NCBI RefSeq assembly: GCF_020178975.1
Contig: NZ_JAHXBU010000094.1
Span: 248,001 to 312,000 of the forward strand
Source: Cesiribacter sp. SM1
Lineage (GTDB): Bacteria; Bacteroidota; Bacteroidia; Cytophagales; Cyclobacteriaceae
Length of the DNA stretch: 64,000 nt
Direction: 5' to 3'
The position numbers were made by a program, and so were the translations under genes. The notes under the pieces are model-generated. The model was not told the origin of the DNA and made no database searches. It saw only the letters and a program-made list of their open reading frames with translations. Numbering within the stretch: the stretch's first letter is position 1; every line of letters starts with the position of its first letter. Positions 62,701 through 64,000 of this stretch are shown here, piece after piece.

Positions 62701-63699
62701 TCATTTCAGGTTGGCTGCCTGCTCTTTGCGAAGGCCCTGCAGAAAATTATTCAAAGCAGTTTGCCAGTCGGCAGAGGCATCCCAGCTGGAGCCCGCATAC
62801 ACATCGCCGCTTGGTATGTGACGAATGTAAAACTTGTAAAGCGGCTCACCGGTATCCGGCCCTGCCTGCAGCTCCAGCGGCGACTCTTCATTAGGTGCGT
62901 AAGTAAGAAAACGGCGCAGGTTATCCTGTGCTGTATACAGGTAGAGCAGCACATAGGGATAGCCCTGCTTCATGCGCAGCACATCCTCGGCTGTTCCGGG
63001 TTCTGTAACACCCCATTCGTAGGGATAAAGCTGCATAATGCTTTTTAAAGCCGACAGGCTATCGCTGCTGCTGGTTTTCATGAATGCATAGCGGGGCACA
63101 GCCAGCTTATCGAACTTAAGGTCGAGCGGATAGGAGAAGAAGCGTTTTTTTATATTGATGTTATCCGTAGTATAAAACAGCTCCGGTGCCTCCGGTATCA
63201 GAAAATTGCTTAGATGCAGCTTTTCTGCATTGGCCGCCAGATACAGCGCTTCTGCTGCATCGGCAGGAGCAGCCGCTTTGGTTTGCCAGGCAGCAGTGCC
63301 GGCATCTACCAGTCCCAAACCTTTTTTACCGATGGGTGCAACGGTAAGGGTAATGTCGCTGCCCTTATCAACCAGAATAATATTCTGGATATCGCGCTGC
63401 TGAAAATCCCGTAAGAAACCACTGGTGGCATCGGGGCCTGAGAGTACATTGCCTAGCTCATAATAAGCAACCGCATCGATACCAGCTTTTCTTAAGCCGG
63501 GATGTAATGCTTTGGCAACTGCCTCCCACGAATTCTGACCGCCAGCTCCCTGCATTACGTTTATAACAACCACGCTACGGCTTTTAAGCAGCTCTGCAGG
63601 TAGTTTCTGGCTAATGGAGAGCTGAGAAACCGGGTTATTCTGCGCCACCCCCGAAAAAACCAGGCATAAAGCAATTAGAAGAAGCAGTAGGTGTTTCAT
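62701..63699 (-). CDS. Secreted hypothetical protein
   Basis: From ATG 63699 (another ATG at 63717 adds 6 residues) the product has 332 residues with a signal peptide (LLLLLIALCLVFSGVAQ). The N-terminal half has a Rossmann-like feel (RSVVVINVMQGAGGQ, then IQNIILVDKGSDITLTVAPIG). It contains no cysteine after the signal peptide. The second half is a mixed domain with LYPYEWGVTEPGTAEDVLRMKQGYP. I do not recognise the family. It stands alone between a terminator and a tandem repeat. Confidence 0.72.
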   Translation of the reverse strand: MKHLLLLLIALCLVFSGVAQNNPVSQLSISQKLPAELLKSRSVVVINVMQGAGGQNSWEAVAKALHPGLRKAGIDAVAYYELGNVLSGPDATSGFLRDFQQRDIQNIILVDKGSDITLTVAPIGKKGLGLVDAGTAAWQTKAAAPADAAEALYLAANAEKLHLSNFLIPEAPELFYTTDNINIKKRFFSYPLDLKFDKLAVPRYAFMKTSSSDSLSALKSIMQLYPYEWGVTEPGTAEDVLRMKQGYPYVLLYLYTAQDNLRRFLTYAPNEESPLELQAGPDTGEPLYKFYIRHIPSGDVYAGSSWDASADWQTALNNFLQGLRKEQAANLK

Positions 63700-63775
63700 T
63701 ATACAATTAACCGACAAGCCTTATTTTTAGTATAGGCAATCTTAAAGTTGCACAAAAAAAGTATCACGTACAAAA

Positions 63776-63837
63776 TATATGGTATATGGTATATGGTATA
63801 TGGTATATGGTATATGGTATATGGTATATGGTATATA
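63776..63837. repeat. Perfect heptanucleotide tandem repeat (TATATGG)n
   Basis: Eight perfect 7-bp units and one partial unit lie in the intergenic region upstream of the gene starting at 63699. Such an array is prone to slipped-strand change in number. It sits about 77 bp upstream of the start, so it could move promoter elements relative to one another. Confidence 0.93.
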
Positions 63838-64000
63838 ACAATTATTCCCGGCACCCACGCCATGTTTTAGATTTTCCGCCAGCTTAATCTTAGAATCTAT
63901 TGTCTGTCTTCTAGTTTCTCATCTCCGCCAACGCCTCACAGGTACTTCAACATCAGGTTAATAAACTTTTGAATCTTTGGCGAATAAGGAGGTTTGAAAG
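63838..64000. other. Right edge, possible end of a minus-strand gene
   Basis: A short minus-strand frame enters from the right edge and stops at 63936 (reading FKPPYSPKIQKFINLMLKYL). It could be the C-terminus of a gene outside the window. Nothing else is visible. Confidence 0.3.

Noticed and set aside
1-64000. CRISPR arrays, rRNA, tRNA, insertion sequences and prophage genes
   Set aside because: I looked in the intergenic gaps and found no spaced direct repeats, no tRNA cloverleaf or GTTCGAATC-type loop and no transposase or phage genes.

Overview
This 64-kb window reads as chromosomal DNA of a Bacteroidota bacterium, most likely of the order Cytophagales. The evidence is a T9SS type B sorting domain on a secreted lectin, a SusB-type GH97 enzyme, a TonB-dependent receptor with an N-terminal carboxypeptidase-regulatory-like domain, DUF6150 and DUF6702 proteins, PorT-type outer-membrane barrels, and starts preceded by A/T-rich sequence instead of strong Shine-Dalgarno sites. 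I see no rRNA, tRNA, CRISPR array, insertion sequence or prophage. Gene order looks like a stable chromosome with one accessory polysaccharide region at the left.

Left region (1-16.5 kb), surface polysaccharide. A truncated beta-helix (pectate-lyase-like) secreted protein is followed by an export set on the minus strand: a Wzx-type flippase, a Wzc-type chain-length regulator/tyrosine autokinase and a Wza-type outer-membrane lipoprotein. Next comes a secreted GH2-like lipoprotein, transcribed divergently from the most unusual gene here: a 1308-residue protein joining a BcsA-like membrane glycosyltransferase to a GH26-like and a GH2-like hydrolase domain. Then come an L-type lectin with a T9SS type B tail, and gmd plus fcl, which make GDP-L-fucose. 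Together they suggest synthesis, trimming, export and anchoring of a fucose-containing exopolysaccharide.

Middle-left (16.8-31 kb): GH43 and GH97 glycosidases with palindromic operator-like sites between them, an acyl-CoA thioesterase, a type II NADH dehydrogenase, a radical SAM/SPASM protein, an M20 dipeptidase and a 1592-residue secreted protein of unknown function.

Middle (31-43 kb): prmA, small lipoprotein and secreted genes, a TonB-dependent receptor preceded by a Cys/His-rich secreted protein (possible metal uptake), tpiA, an ArsN2-like acetyltransferase, two unknown secreted proteins, and a GbsR/MarR-type regulator. The regulator lies ahead of a tightly overlapping three-gene operon (TIGR01777 epimerase, SRPBCC/DoxX-like, DUF4166). 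A matching palindrome sits before both the regulator and the operon.

Right (43-64 kb): a MATE exporter, a conserved cluster of M1 peptidase, HupE/UreJ-like and DUF6702 proteins, a 2H phosphoesterase, two outer-membrane barrels, a lipoprotein, a TetR regulator divergent from a VIT1/CCC1 metal transporter across a 43-bp palindrome, an M14 carboxypeptidase, an NhaC antiporter, and a 1726-residue hybrid sensor kinase whose N-terminal Ser/Thr-kinase-like domain appears to lack its catalytic Asp. A DUF2267 protein and a secreted unknown close the window, followed by a heptanucleotide tandem repeat. Many genes end in clear intrinsic terminators, listed individually.
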